Of a DNA stretch of 64,000 nt, positions 8,927-17,507 are shown in pieces (position 1 is the stretch's first letter; each line of letters starts with the position of its first letter). The notes beneath the pieces are model-generated. The model made no database searches and was not told the origin of the DNA. It saw only the letters and a list, made by a program, of their open reading frames with translations. A program made the translations under genes and the position numbers. The stretch spans positions 85,809-149,808 of the forward strand of contig NZ_OBQC01000010.1 of NCBI RefSeq assembly GCF_900220965.1, written 5' to 3'. This DNA comes from Ureibacillus acetophenoni. Lineage in GTDB: Bacteria > Bacillota > Bacilli > Bacillales_A > Planococcaceae.

Positions 8927-10330
8927 TATAAAGGACATTAGGGGCGTGATTTAACTGGAGTTTTGTCCATAAGAGGGCTGATAAAAGACATTAGAGCAGC
9001 GATTCACCGAAGTTTTGTCCATTAGAGGGGGGATAAAGGACATTAGAGCAGCGATACACCAAAGTTTTGTCCATTAGAAGGCCTATAAAGGACATTAGTG
9101 CAGCGATTTCCCGGAGTTTTGTCTATTAGAGGGCTGAAAAAGGACATTAGAGCCTGAATTTATCATAGTTTTGTCCATTAGAAGGCGTATAAAGGACATT
9201 AGAGGAGCGATTCACCCAAGTTTTGTCCATAAGAAGGCGTATAAAGGACATTAGTGCAGCGATACACCAAAGTTTTGTCCATTAGAAGGCCTATAAAGGA
9301 CATTAGAGCAGCGATTTCCCGAAGTTTTGTCCATTAGAAGGCCTATAAAGGACATTAGAGCAGCGATACACCAAAGTTTTGTCCATTAGAAGGCCTATAA
9401 AAGACATTTGAGCAGCGATTTCCCGAAGTTTTGTCCATTAGAAGGCCTATAAAGGACATTAGAGCAGCGATACACCAAAGTTTTGTCCATTAGAGGGTGT
9501 ATAAAGGACATTATAGCCAGGATACACCAAAGTTTTGTCCATTAGAAGGCCTATAAAGGACATTAGTGCAGCGATACACCAAAGTTTTGTCCATAAGAAG
9601 GCGTATAAAGGACATTAGAGCAGCGATACACCAAAGTTTTGTCCATAAGAAGGCCTATAAAAGACATTTGAGCAGCGATACACCGGAGTATTGTCTATTA
9701 GAAGGTGTATAAAGGACATTATAGCCAGGATACACCGAAGTTTTGTCCATAAGAAGGCCTATAAAGGACATTAGAGCAGCGATTCACCGGAGTTTTGTCC
9801 ATAAGCAGGCCAATAAAGGACATTAGAGCAGCGATACACCAAAGTTTTGTCCATTATAAGGTGTATAAAGGACATTAGAACAGCGATACACCAAAGTTTT
9901 GTCCATAAGAAGGCCTATAAAAGACATTTGAGCAGCGATTTCCCGGAGTTTTGTCTATTAGAAGGTGTATAAAGGACATTATAGCCAAGATACACCAAAG
10001 TTTTGTCCATTAGAAGGCCTATAAAGGACATTAGTGCAGCGATACACCAAAGTTTTGTCCATTAGAAGGCGTATAAAGGACATTAGAGCAGCGATACACC
10101 AAAGTTTTGTCCATAAGAAGGCCTATAAAAGACATTTGAGCAGCGATTTCCCGAAGTTTTGTCCATAAGAAGGCCTATAAAGGACATTAGAGTAGCGATA
10201 CACCAAAGTTTTGTCCATTATAAGGTGTATAAAGGACATTAGAGCATCGATACACCAAAGTTTTGTCCATAAGAAGGCGTATAAAGGACATTAGAGCAGC
10301 GATACACCGAAGTTTTGTCCATTAGAACCC
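8927..10330. repeat. 52-bp hairpin tandem array 2
   Basis: About 27 units of 52 bp, typical unit TATAAAGGACATTAGAGCAG, then a CGATACACC stretch, then AGTTTTGTCCATTAGAAGG. The TGTCC arm pairs with the next GGACA arm and TAG with CTA, giving one hairpin per unit. Conservation is higher than in array 1. A few units show coupled variants (for example TTTCCCGA in place of TACACCAA) that recur at several positions, as expected from unequal exchange. It fills the divergent gap between the amidase and the CotF pair. Confidence 0.92.
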
Positions 10331-10445
10331 AGACTTGCCTTCAAATACCTAAACCTTCCAAAGGTATAGGTGTGGCTAATTCATTATAAAGAAATGTATG
10401 TAACTATATAAAATGGAGAATTTATATAGTAAAGGAGGATGAGGT

Positions 10446-10634
10446 ATGAACTATCAGTTAACGGAACTTGAAGTGGAGCATTTAAGAAGTTTAATCGGTG
10501 GCCATGGGAATCTATCAAAAAAACTAGAAATGTATGCACAAAATTGTACAGATCCTGAGTTAAAAACCATCTTAGAAAGAGATGCACAAGCAGCTAAACA
10601 AGCCCAACGAGAATTAATGGCCTATTTAAATTAA
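10446..10634 (+). CDS. Small spore coat-associated protein
   Basis: 62 residues with AAAGGAGG 7-12 bases before the ATG. It is an amphipathic helical protein with the pattern LTELEVEHLRSLIGGH. Small proteins of this type are usually encoded just before CotF-domain proteins in spore-formers, and here the CotF gene starts 11 bases after its stop. A spore-coat role is inferred mainly from this pairing. No membrane segment or signal peptide is present. The Coat F domain itself is incomplete at this length. Confidence 0.65.
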   Translation: MNYQLTELEVEHLRSLIGGHGNLSKKLEMYAQNCTDPELKTILERDAQAAKQAQRELMAYLN

Positions 10635-10645
10635 GGAGGTTTCCC

Positions 10646-10909
10646 ATGTTTCAAGATAAAGAAATGGTAAATGATTATCTAGCTGGATTAAATGCGAGCT
10701 TAACAGGTTATGCCAATATCATTGCCCAAACGAATAATTCAGATCTCAGACAGACATTAATACATTTGAGAAATCAGGATGAGTCACGTCAACGAACATT
10801 ATATATGTATGCTCTTCAAAAGGGACACTATAAACCTGCAGCGCCAGCTTCGGATGAGGTGGTTCAACAACTAAGGACCCAACTGATGTCCGAACAACAA
10901 CAAAACTAA
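10646..10909 (+). CDS. Spore coat protein, CotF domain
   Basis: 87 residues. The pattern KEMVNDYLAGLNASLTGYAN, then RQTLIHLRNQDE..., then ALQKGHYKPAAPA is characteristic of the Coat F domain (PF07875), found in CotF and the YraD/YraF/YraG group of Bacillus. It is a ferritin-like helical fold without the metal site. It is expected in the coat and made in the mother cell. AAGGAGG lies 7 bases before the ATG, and it forms a two-gene operon with the preceding gene that ends in a strong terminator. Confidence 0.85.
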   Translation: MFQDKEMVNDYLAGLNASLTGYANIIAQTNNSDLRQTLIHLRNQDESRQRTLYMYALQKGHYKPAAPASDEVVQQLRTQLMSEQQQN

Positions 10910-10927
10910 TCTCGCGAAAAGTAAAAA

Positions 10928-10958
10928 CGACTCAGAACCATTTTCTGAGTCGCTTTTT
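10928..10958 (+). terminator. Terminator of the coat-protein pair
   Basis: CGACTCAGAA/TTCTGAGTCG stem, short loop, then CTTTTT. Confidence 0.9.
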
Positions 10959-10993
10959 GGATAGGTTAGTATTATTTATTGATCTCGCATTAA

Positions 10994-11677
10994 TTATTTC
11001 TCTACCAATTTCAGCTTACCATCATTAATATGATAAACTCGGTCACAATAAGAAAACATTCGTTCATCGTGGGTTACCATGATGGCTGCTTTATTTCTTG
11101 TCTTAACAAAATCAGCTATTAGCTCAACGACTTCAAAGGCTCGTTTACTATCTAAACTCGCAGTTGGTTCGTCGGCAAGGATAATGTCTGGATTGTTCAT
11201 AAATGCACGAGCAATGGCAGTACGTTGACGTTCGCCTCCAGATAGATGTTCAGGATACTTTTTCAATTTGCCCTCTAAGCCAACACCTTTGAGCAAATCC
11301 TTTGCGAACGCCTTGTCCGCCGCTGTTATTTTTCCCTTCATCTTCTTCACAACGAGTAATTGATCAAGAACATTTAAATAGGGTACAAGATTCGATGTTT
11401 GCACTATGAAACCAATCTCATCTAAACGTAATTTAGATACTTGCTTTGATGATAATTGAGTAAGATTTGTATTATTAATAATCACTTCACCACTTGAAGC
11501 TTGTAAGAGTGCACCAGCAATCGATAGGAAAGTACTTTTTCCTGAACCAGAAGGGCCAATAACTGCTACAAGTTCGCCTGGCTGGACAGTTAATGAAACA
11601 TTATCTAAAACTGTTAACTTCGTACCTGCACCATCTTGATAATATTTTGTTACATTTTTAAACTGAATTCCACTCAT
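10994..11677 (-). CDS. ABC exporter ATPase, MacB/HrtA-like
   Basis: 227 residues. Walker A GPSGSGKST (41-49), signature LSGGE (145-149), Walker B IILADE (about 163-168) and the H-loop VTHD are all intact. The sequence and partner match the LolD/MacB/HrtA class that pairs with an FtsX-type permease. The ATG overlaps the permease stop codon by one base (TAATG), so the two are translationally coupled. With the two-component genes upstream and the shared HssR-like boxes, export or detoxification of heme (HrtAB type) is the leading hypothesis; peptide or antibiotic efflux is the alternative. Confidence 0.85.
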   Translation of the reverse strand: MSGIQFKNVTKYYQDGAGTKLTVLDNVSLTVQPGELVAVIGPSGSGKSTFLSIAGALLQASSGEVIINNTNLTQLSSKQVSKLRLDEIGFIVQTSNLVPYLNVLDQLLVVKKMKGKITAADKAFAKDLLKGVGLEGKLKKYPEHLSGGERQRTAIARAFMNNPDIILADEPTASLDSKRAFEVVELIADFVKTRNKAAIMVTHDERMFSYCDRVYHINDGKLKLVEK

Positions 11678-12798
11678 TATTCTACCCTCCCAATTGCTTG
11701 TAACGGATCAATCTTCGTAATTCTTCTTACAGAAACAAGTGAGCTTAGTACAGAAACTACTAATAGAATAATGGCATAGCTAAACACTAACGTAGAATCT
11801 AATGCAAACGGCATACCTGCAGGAAGAATTGCTGCAGTACCATATGTAAGGATGATTCCGATTCCAATACTAATGATTGCTAATAACGTAATTTGTGAAA
11901 TGATCGCTTTCGCTAAAAATCCATTACTTGCACCGATTGCTTTCATTACACCGAATTGATTTGCCTTTTGTAATGTAAGAACGTAGAAGAATACGCCAAT
12001 CACGAAAGCTGAGATGACAAGTAAAAATCCTAGCATCATCATAATCGTTCCATTTTCTTCTTTATAACCTGGAATTCCATTGATTGCTTCTTTTTTCGTA
12101 GCAACTTCAATGCCATCTAATGCGTTGGCAAGCTTGTCCTGCTCAATCCCATCACCTTGTAACATAATCGCGTTAACAGGGGCTTCTACACCCATATCAG
12201 AACCAGGTGCAGCAAAATGAATCGCACGCCAATGTTCTAGGTCGATGAAAATGGAAGGTAAGTGGTTAAACGTTTCGCCTTCAACAAACCCGATGATTTC
12301 AAGGGTTTCATTAAATCCTTCAATTTCTAACGTATCTCCAATTTCAATTCCTTTATCTTTCAACGAACTATTAACAGTCACTTGGTAATTATCACCTTGT
12401 GTTAAAGGTTTACCCGCTACGACAGCAGGCTCTAAAAATGAACCCGGTTCAACGCCAAGGATTGAAACATCTATTTTTTCACTATCATCTTCAACGCCTT
12501 CTTTTAACACAACTGCTACATGGCTACCCATTGCTGCAGCATCATTTACATCTCCAGAAGCTTTCAAATCTTCTACTAGATTCTCAGAAATAACTGAACG
12601 TGACATCGAATGGCGAGAGCCTTCCTCATAGGCTACATATTCAGCATCCATATTTTTAAAAGTGGCAGCACTTAACGTGGAAAGTCCATTACCAAGTCCT
12701 GCTAAAATAAATACAAGCCATGAAATCAATACTAAAATCATGCCAATCATAGCAAAACGCCATTTCGAATGTTTTAATTCCCTTGTTGCAAGAAACAT
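11677..12798 (-). CDS. ABC exporter permease, FtsX/HrtB-like
   Basis: 373 residues with the MacB-like topology: an N-terminal membrane helix (about 15-38), a large extracytoplasmic domain (about 45-240), then three C-terminal helices (about 250-280, 295-320, 335-360). The conserved FtsX cytoplasmic motif GVMKAIGAS follows the second helix, and the C-terminus KIDPLQAIGRVE is typical of HrtB/DevC-type permeases. It is coupled to the ATPase gene and starts 21 bases after the small membrane-protein gene, so all three form one operon. Confidence 0.83.
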   Translation of the reverse strand: MFLATRELKHSKWRFAMIGMILVLISWLVFILAGLGNGLSTLSAATFKNMDAEYVAYEEGSRHSMSRSVISENLVEDLKASGDVNDAAAMGSHVAVVLKEGVEDDSEKIDVSILGVEPGSFLEPAVVAGKPLTQGDNYQVTVNSSLKDKGIEIGDTLEIEGFNETLEIIGFVEGETFNHLPSIFIDLEHWRAIHFAAPGSDMGVEAPVNAIMLQGDGIEQDKLANALDGIEVATKKEAINGIPGYKEENGTIMMMLGFLLVISAFVIGVFFYVLTLQKANQFGVMKAIGASNGFLAKAIISQITLLAIISIGIGIILTYGTAAILPAGMPFALDSTLVFSYAIILLVVSVLSSLVSVRRITKIDPLQAIGRVE

Positions 12799-12819
12799 TA
12801 TTTTTCTCCTCTCTAATTC

Positions 12820-13278
12820 CTAAACAAGTCTTAAGCCAACTACAATCACAACGCCTATACCAAATAAAGTCGAGATTAATAGATAGTTCGCATAGATTTT
12901 TGTTAGTTGGGCAAGGGATTTATCTTTCTTTAACTGAATTCCTTGTAGTTTTTTCGTGATTTTCACACTGTAAATGGATACAAAAATAATCGTTAATAGA
13001 ATAATTAATGTTCCACCTTGTTCCATCAATTTTAGGTAAAGTGGCATCGAGTCTCGGTTAAATTCAAAAATCATAAATGACCCAGATACAAGAATGAGCA
13101 CCAAACTTGGCACAACTCCAACCATTACCCATTTTTGAATTTTCTTTATGACAGGGGATAGGTCTATTAATCTTCTTTGTTCTTTTGCCAATGTTTTTAA
13201 TAGATACCCAAGTACTAGAAATGAACCAATCCATACCGCAATACCTACTATGTGAAGAATGTAATAAAGAGAATACAT
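12820..13278 (-). CDS. Four-TM CopD/DUF2269-like membrane protein
   Basis: 152 residues from the ATG at 13278, chosen because AAAGGA sits 8 bases before it while the ATG at 13287 abuts the site. Four hydrophobic segments are visible. The first contains LHIVGIAVWIGSF, a His-containing pattern typical of CopD/DUF2269-type proteins in which the conserved His may bind copper or heme. It is the first gene of the ABC exporter operon and lies just downstream of the HssR-like box. A membrane metal or heme ligand is an attractive but unproven idea. Confidence 0.6.
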   Translation of the reverse strand: MYSLYYILHIVGIAVWIGSFLVLGYLLKTLAKEQRRLIDLSPVIKKIQKWVMVGVVPSLVLILVSGSFMIFEFNRDSMPLYLKLMEQGGTLIILLTIIFVSIYSVKITKKLQGIQLKKDKSLAQLTKIYANYLLISTLFGIGVVIVVGLRLV

Positions 13279-13326
13279 AGTCGACATCCTTTCTTATTTA
13301 TTTACCATGTTGAATCATAGCAATGA

Positions 13327-13346
13327 AATATGAACGGAACGTTAAC
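13327..13346 (-). promoter_or_regulatory. HssR-box-like direct repeat before the exporter operon
   Basis: Minus strand reads GTTAACGTT-CC-GTTCATATT, an 11-bp-spaced imperfect direct repeat. It matches 16 of 20 bases of the site before the response-regulator gene. The known S. aureus HssR box is two GTTCATATT half-sites separated by two bases. The site lies about 50 bases before the chosen start. Confidence 0.6.
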
Positions 13347-13360
13347 AAAACTTTTTAATA

Positions 13361-13399
13361 GAAAATAAAAAAGGACTACCGAAAAATTTCGATAGTCCA
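13361..13399 (-). terminator. Terminator of the two-component genes
   Basis: Minus-strand stem GGACTATCG/CGGTAGTCC followed by TTTTTTATTTTC, directly after the kinase stop codon. Confidence 0.9.
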
Positions 13400-13406
13400 C
13401 TTGGTT

Positions 13407-14813
13407 TTATGAATTTTCAACAAGGGGAAGGGTAAACGAAAAGACCGTGCCTTCACCTAATTTGGATTGAACTTGAATGTCTGTTTCATGGAGATCCAAT
13501 ATCGATTTGACGATTGCTAATCCAAGACCCGCTCCAGATTTATTCGTCCGAGCTTCGTCCACTTTAAAGAATCTACTCCAAATCATGTCTAAATGCTCTT
13601 CATTAATACCTTCACCATAATCTTGAATCTTCACTTTTACATTTTGACGATCCTTCGTAAGAGTAACATCAATACGATCGTTCTCTTTAGAAAATTGAAC
13701 CGCATTTTGTAAGAGGTTCACGATAACTTGTTCGATTCGCGCTTTATCGGCATAGACAATGTACTCAGAATCCGAAGTTAAACGAACCTCTAGATTTTTC
13801 TTCGTAAAATGAGGTTCAAACTTATGAATAATCTGTTTTACTTGTTCTGTTAAATTGTAATCCGCTCTTAGTAATTTGCTATGCCCTTCTTCCAGCTGAT
13901 TCATATCCAATGTGTCATTTACGAGTTTAATCATTCTCTCGGTTTCATCTTTCATTAAACTGTAGTAGTGAATCCGTTTTTCCACGGGGATTGTTCCATC
14001 CATTAAAGCAATGATAAACCCTTTAATAGAAGTTAAAGGGGAACGTAATTCATGAGATACATTCGAAATAAATTGCTTACGTCGGTTTTCCAATTGATTC
14101 AATTCTTTCGCCATATACGTAAATGACTTCGCCAGCTTACCAATCTCATCATCGGAAGGGGCTTGTACAGACTTTGAAAAATCACCTTTAGCATAAAGTC
14201 TTGCAATGTCATTCATTTCTCGTAATGGAGCCGTTATCTTTTTAGAAATAAACCATAAAATCACGCCCGCAAAGACAATGGCTATAACGAATGTAAATAA
14301 AATCATATAAATGACTTGTTGATATTCATGGCTCAAATCATGAAAGATAATGACCATGATAGGCACGTTAACACCATTAATAGTAGAGTCAAGAGTGGAG
14401 GCGACAATATATCGAAGTTCGCCGTTATTAAAACCTCCTTCGGATACTTTTTCGCCCGCAAGAACTTGCTTCATAATTCTATCCGGTAAATCAATCATTT
14501 CTGAAGTTTGATTCGGATCTGGGCCAAAAATTTGTCTACTTTCTTCATTAATAATATAAATGTGATAACTTGGCTGGTTTAAAGAGTAACTAAGTCTCTC
14601 GGCGGTTTCAGGATTACGCCATTCCAAATTCTCGTGACTTTGCAACTGTTTTTCAATTTGTTTGTATTGATGCTGATACGTTTCCTCATATTCATCGTAA
14701 AGTGTAAGGTGGAATAAGTAGAAAAACACACCAATGAACAATAAAAGGGAAGTCACAATGATGAAGGAATAACTTAAAAACAATTTTGAAAAGATTGATT
14801 TTCTTTTAATCAT
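13407..14813 (-). CDS. Sensor histidine kinase (HssS-like)
   Basis: 468 residues from the ATG at 14813; an upstream extension is the shadow of the regulator gene. TM1 is at about 12-36, an extracytoplasmic sensor domain of about 130 residues follows, TM2 is at 165-190, HAMP at 190-243, then HisKA with SHELRSP (phospho-acceptor His254) and a C-terminal HATPase with DYGEG and GAGLGLAI loops. The ATG overlaps the regulator stop by 8 bases. Length, layout and the position of the His are close to S. aureus HssS. The linked exporter and matching promoter boxes support a heme-stress role; sensor specificity itself cannot be read. Confidence 0.85.
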   Translation of the reverse strand: MIKRKSIFSKLFLSYSFIIVTSLLLFIGVFFYLFHLTLYDEYEETYQHQYKQIEKQLQSHENLEWRNPETAERLSYSLNQPSYHIYIINEESRQIFGPDPNQTSEMIDLPDRIMKQVLAGEKVSEGGFNNGELRYIVASTLDSTINGVNVPIMVIIFHDLSHEYQQVIYMILFTFVIAIVFAGVILWFISKKITAPLREMNDIARLYAKGDFSKSVQAPSDDEIGKLAKSFTYMAKELNQLENRRKQFISNVSHELRSPLTSIKGFIIALMDGTIPVEKRIHYYSLMKDETERMIKLVNDTLDMNQLEEGHSKLLRADYNLTEQVKQIIHKFEPHFTKKNLEVRLTSDSEYIVYADKARIEQVIVNLLQNAVQFSKENDRIDVTLTKDRQNVKVKIQDYGEGINEEHLDMIWSRFFKVDEARTNKSGAGLGLAIVKSILDLHETDIQVQSKLGEGTVFSFTLPLVENS

Positions 14814-15504
14814 GTGGATTCTCCTCAAATCGATAGCCGACCCCGCGAATGGTGATAACCGACCAATCGGCATGATGTAGGGCTAACTTATCTCGAATGC
14901 GTTTAATATGTACATCAATTGTGCGCGGGTCACCATTAAAATCATACCCCCAAATGCGGTCCAGTAATTGCTGTCTAGAAATGACTTGATTTGGATTCAT
15001 GGCTAAGTAGTAAAATAACTCCATTTCTTTTGGTGCCATCAACACTTGCTTACCATCAATGAGCACTCGATATTCATTCATATTAATAACGATATTGGAA
15101 AACTGAAGAATCCCTTCTTCGCTTTCAGATAAAACCGTTCTTCTTAACACAGATTTAACACGTGCAATTAACTCGTTAGGGTCAAACGGTTTAACAATAT
15201 AATCATCTGCACCGATTTCTAAACCTTTCACGATATCATAAGTTTCGCCTTTTCCTGTCAGCATAAGGATTGGGATTTTTTTATCTTCTAAACGAATCAT
15301 TTTACAAATTTCCCATCCATTCATTTTAGGCAGCATTAAATCGAGAATGATGCAATCAGGGGACTCTTTGTAAAATTGCTTCAAACCTTCTTCACCATCT
15401 GTTGCGCAAACAGAAGTAAAACCGATTTTCTCTATATATAATTGGATCAATTCAACAATATTTGGATCATCTTCTATCGTTAAAACCTTAATTGGTCGCT
15501 TCAT
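14806..15504 (-). CDS. OmpR-family response regulator (HssR-like)
   Basis: 232 residues from the ATG at 15504 (AGGAGTGA 7 bases upstream; the longer frame has no site). The receiver domain has the acidic pocket EDD (11-13), phospho-acceptor Asp55 in LDLMLP and the switch Lys in VKPFDP. The C-terminal winged helix (about 130-228) has RTIDVHIKRIRDKL and RGVGYRF. It is the first gene of a regulator-kinase pair. The HssR-like repeat 35 bases before its start suggests autoregulation and joint control with the exporter operon. Confidence 0.88.
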   Translation of the reverse strand: MKRPIKVLTIEDDPNIVELIQLYIEKIGFTSVCATDGEEGLKQFYKESPDCIILDLMLPKMNGWEICKMIRLEDKKIPILMLTGKGETYDIVKGLEIGADDYIVKPFDPNELIARVKSVLRRTVLSESEEGILQFSNIVINMNEYRVLIDGKQVLMAPKEMELFYYLAMNPNQVISRQQLLDRIWGYDFNGDPRTIDVHIKRIRDKLALHHADWSVITIRGVGYRFEENPHD

Positions 15505-15538
15505 GTATATCACTCCTAACAACATATCCTCTCATAGT

Positions 15539-15558
15539 AATATGAATAAAATGTTAAC
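15539..15558 (-). promoter_or_regulatory. HssR-box-like direct repeat before the regulator gene
   Basis: Minus strand reads GTTAACATT-TT-ATTCATATT, two nine-base half-sites two bases apart. Plus-strand form AATATGAATAAAATGTTAAC shares 16 of 20 bases, including both ends, with the exporter-operon site. Confidence 0.6.
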
Positions 15559-15712
15559 AGCTTACAAGCAAAAGGGAGGATATTTCATTCTTATCAAATG
15601 CGTGGTCGAATTTTTAGGACTTTTCATGCAAATTGGAAAACATCTCTCAAATTCGTAAATATGGATGCTACACTTAAAGTTGATAAATGTAGATTTACAA
15701 GGGGGAATAGTG

Positions 15713-15913
15713 ATGAACGAGAAAAAACAGAAATTGCCTTTGACAGGGGCAATCGTTATTTTAAGTATCAGTATACTATTTTCTGCATATTTGATAGCAG
15801 ATGCCATAAGAGACACGAAAACCACGCATACAGGTAATTACGAGTACGAATACCAATTAAACAGATTTAATGAAAACTTTGAAGAATTGATTAAAACGTT
15901 AAAAGAAGACTAA
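15713..15913 (+). CDS. Small single-pass membrane protein
   Basis: 66 residues from the ATG at 15713, preceded by AAGGGGGAA; the longer frame upstream has no ribosome site. Residues about 9-29 (LTGAIVILSISILFSAYLIA) are one membrane segment after a Lys-rich start. The C-terminal half is polar and acidic, with a predicted helix (NRFNENFEELIKTLKED). It is divergent from the two-component operon. No family is recognised. It could be a small regulator or subunit. Confidence 0.55.
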   Translation: MNEKKQKLPLTGAIVILSISILFSAYLIADAIRDTKTTHTGNYEYEYQLNRFNENFEELIKTLKED

Positions 15914-16005
15914 TAGTTTATAGACATTCATCCAATAGGAATGGAGGATTACTGTATTGACGGGCAGTATGGTTGAACAAAAGATAGAATAAGGGGGAGC
16001 TCATT

Positions 16006-16335
16006 GTGATGAATGATTTTTATTGCGATGAAGTATTAAGTGGTAAAACAAAAGTAAATAAAGTGTTGGAGACAAAAAATGTTTTAGCCTATTATCATAC
16101 AAAACCTTTCTATCCAGTCCATATTGTTGCAATCCCAAAGAAACATATCCCTTCTTTAATTACATTAGAAGAAAGTGATCACGAACTTTTACTAGAACTA
16201 ATGGGAGTCATTAAAAAGGTTGCAGCGATGGTTACTGAAGAAAACGGTGCCTGCAGAGTGATTACCAACTTAGGAGATTACCAGGAATCCAAACATCTCC
16301 ATTGGCATATAGTCTTTGGAAAACCATTAAGATAG
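16006..16335 (+). CDS. HIT-family nucleotide-binding hydrolase
   Basis: 109 residues. The C-terminal histidine triad HLHWHIV (about 97-103) and the upstream VAIPKKHIPSL strand-helix define the HIT fold. HIT enzymes cleave nucleoside phosphoramidates or dinucleotides through the central His of HxHxH; the triad is complete. The GTG at 16006 has AAGGGGGA 8 bases upstream and is preferred to the ATG at 16009. It is a stand-alone gene in the repeat-rich region: a degenerate repeat core precedes it and a full copy follows its stop. Confidence 0.85.
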   Translation: MMNDFYCDEVLSGKTKVNKVLETKNVLAYYHTKPFYPVHIVAIPKKHIPSLITLEESDHELLLELMGVIKKVAAMVTEENGACRVITNLGDYQESKHLHWHIVFGKPLR

Positions 16336-16342
16336 CATTCCC

Positions 16343-16406
16343 GGCATTGATCCAAGAAGGATTGATGCTTTTTTTGTTGTTAATGAATAACGGGGCAGGT
16401 TAGTGA
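16343..16406 (+). repeat. Dispersed terminator repeat, long form
   Basis: GGCATTGATCC-AAGAA-GGATTGATGC hairpin with seven T, then the AACGGGGCAGGTTAG core. It also serves as the terminator of the HIT gene. Confidence 0.85.
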
Positions 16407-16850
16407 AAGAGGAACAAGATGTACTAATAGGTTTATTAAGGTCGATGTTAAAAGATTAAATATATGGAAATCTATAAAAAGGATTCTGTTGGAGTTCTAT
16501 TTTAATAGCTTTGCTCATTATCTTTGGTATAGGGAATTCTCTCTTCTAGATAATAGGTTAGATATTGAAGAAGGTAGATAAATTTAAAAGGAGATATTGC
16601 TATTAAGACGAATAACAAAGGTATGGTATCACTGGTTTTTGGTGTTCTTTCAATTGCTACTTCATTTGTCGCGGTAGGCTTTATACTGGGAATAATTGGG
16701 CTAATTTTTGGTGTTATTGGGCTAGAACAAATTAACCGTCTTAAACAAAGTGGAAAGTTAGAAGCTTTAGGCGGTATTATTTGTTGTCTGCTTGGAATAT
16801 TTCTTACGATAAAGTCATCCATTTCAATAATATTATCATTAAGCTAATGA
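16390..16850 (+). repeat. Segmental duplication, copy 1 (partner near 24,090-24,570)
   Basis: Starting in the repeat core, the sequence runs parallel to 24,090-24,570: GAACAAGATGTA, TAATAGGTTTATTAA, TAAATATATGGAAA, TTCTATTTT and AGCTTT blocks occur in the same order, followed by the paralogous DUF4190 gene. The first 220 bases keep traces of a small gene: the peptide EQDVLIGLLRSMLKD, then a decayed hydrophobic stretch, broken differently in the two copies. Confidence 0.75.
16623..16847 (+). CDS. DUF4190-like two-TM protein, copy 1
   Basis: 74 residues from the first in-frame ATG. It is almost wholly two Gly-rich hydrophobic hairpin helices (residues 2-38 and 48-72) around the QINRLKQSGKLEALGGI loop typical of DUF4190. 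Copy 2 at 24331 begins MNNKGIVSLVFG with an ATG; here the matching codon at 16608 is ACG. The ribosome site AAAGGAGA at 16587-16594 suits a start near 16602-16608, so either a non-standard start (ATT/ACG) is used or the protein is shortened. Function unknown. Confidence 0.65.
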   Translation: MVSLVFGVLSIATSFVAVGFILGIIGLIFGVIGLEQINRLKQSGKLEALGGIICCLLGIFLTIKSSISIILSLS

Positions 16851-16920
16851 GGCGTTGATCCAAGAAGGATTAAAGCCCTTTCTGTTGAACTTATTGTACT
16901 AACGGGGCAGTTTACTTGAA
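16851..16920 (+). repeat. Dispersed terminator repeat, long form
   Basis: GGCGTTGATCC-AAGAA-GGATTAAAGCC hairpin, CTTTCTG, then GTACTAACGGGGCAGTTTAC. It follows the DUF4190 gene. Confidence 0.85.
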
Positions 16921-16971
16921 TAAAAAGAAGATTTAGGGAACAAAAGTAAACAATTATTAGGGGGATTTATA

Positions 16972-17445
16972 TTGCTAAATTTTTTTGAGTATAACTGGCA
17001 AGTAAGAGATGAATGGTTTGATTGGTGCAAACAACTGCCAAATGTAGAGTTGTTAAAAGATAGAACTGGAGGAGTAGGAAGTATTTTATATACCCTATTT
17101 CACATTATTGATGTTGAATATAGTTGGGTTCGTGGTATTCAAGGTAAAGAAGATATAGTAGTTGAATTCGCTGATTATGATACGCCTGAGAAGGTTAAAT
17201 CTCTTTCAGATAGATATCAAAATGAAGTAGCTGAATTTCTAAAAAATTCAGATGAACTAAAAGAGATAGTTGTTAGTGTCCCTTGGGACGAAGATAAATA
17301 TACGGTTGAAGAAATATTACATCATATAATTGCTCATGAGATTCACCACATTGGTCAACTCTCTGTTTGGTCAAGGGAATTAGAACTCAACCCTGTACCT
17401 GCTAATTTCATTGGAAGAAAGCTAAAATCTATTCATACTTCTTGA
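16972..17445 (+). CDS. DinB-family protein
   Basis: 157 residues from a TTG with AGGGGGA 8 bases upstream. It has the DinB/DUF664 four-helix pattern with the three expected metal-ligand His: one in LFHIIDVEYSW (about 44) and two in HHIIAHEIHHIGQL (about 124-129). Members include bacillithiol-dependent transferases and many uncharacterised stress proteins. The substrate cannot be inferred. It is a solitary gene between repeat copies, and a short repeat core overlaps its stop region. Confidence 0.82.
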   Translation: MLNFFEYNWQVRDEWFDWCKQLPNVELLKDRTGGVGSILYTLFHIIDVEYSWVRGIQGKEDIVVEFADYDTPEKVKSLSDRYQNEVAEFLKNSDELKEIVVSVPWDEDKYTVEEILHHIIAHEIHHIGQLSVWSRELELNPVPANFIGRKLKSIHTS

Positions 17446-17466
17446 ACTAACGGAGGCTAGTTCAAG
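17445..17466 (+). repeat. Dispersed repeat, short degenerate form
   Basis: GAACTAACGGAGGCTAGTTC, a single core without the terminator module. It forms a small GAACTA/TAGTTC hairpin after the DinB gene. Confidence 0.6.
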
Positions 17467-17507
17467 AACACAGGGTTGCTAATTAAGAAACTGAAGGAGG
17501 TAATACC

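Noticed and set aside
2540..10330. CRISPR array interpretation of the 52-bp repeats
   Set aside because: The whole 52-bp unit is conserved, with no unique spacers, and no cas gene is present.
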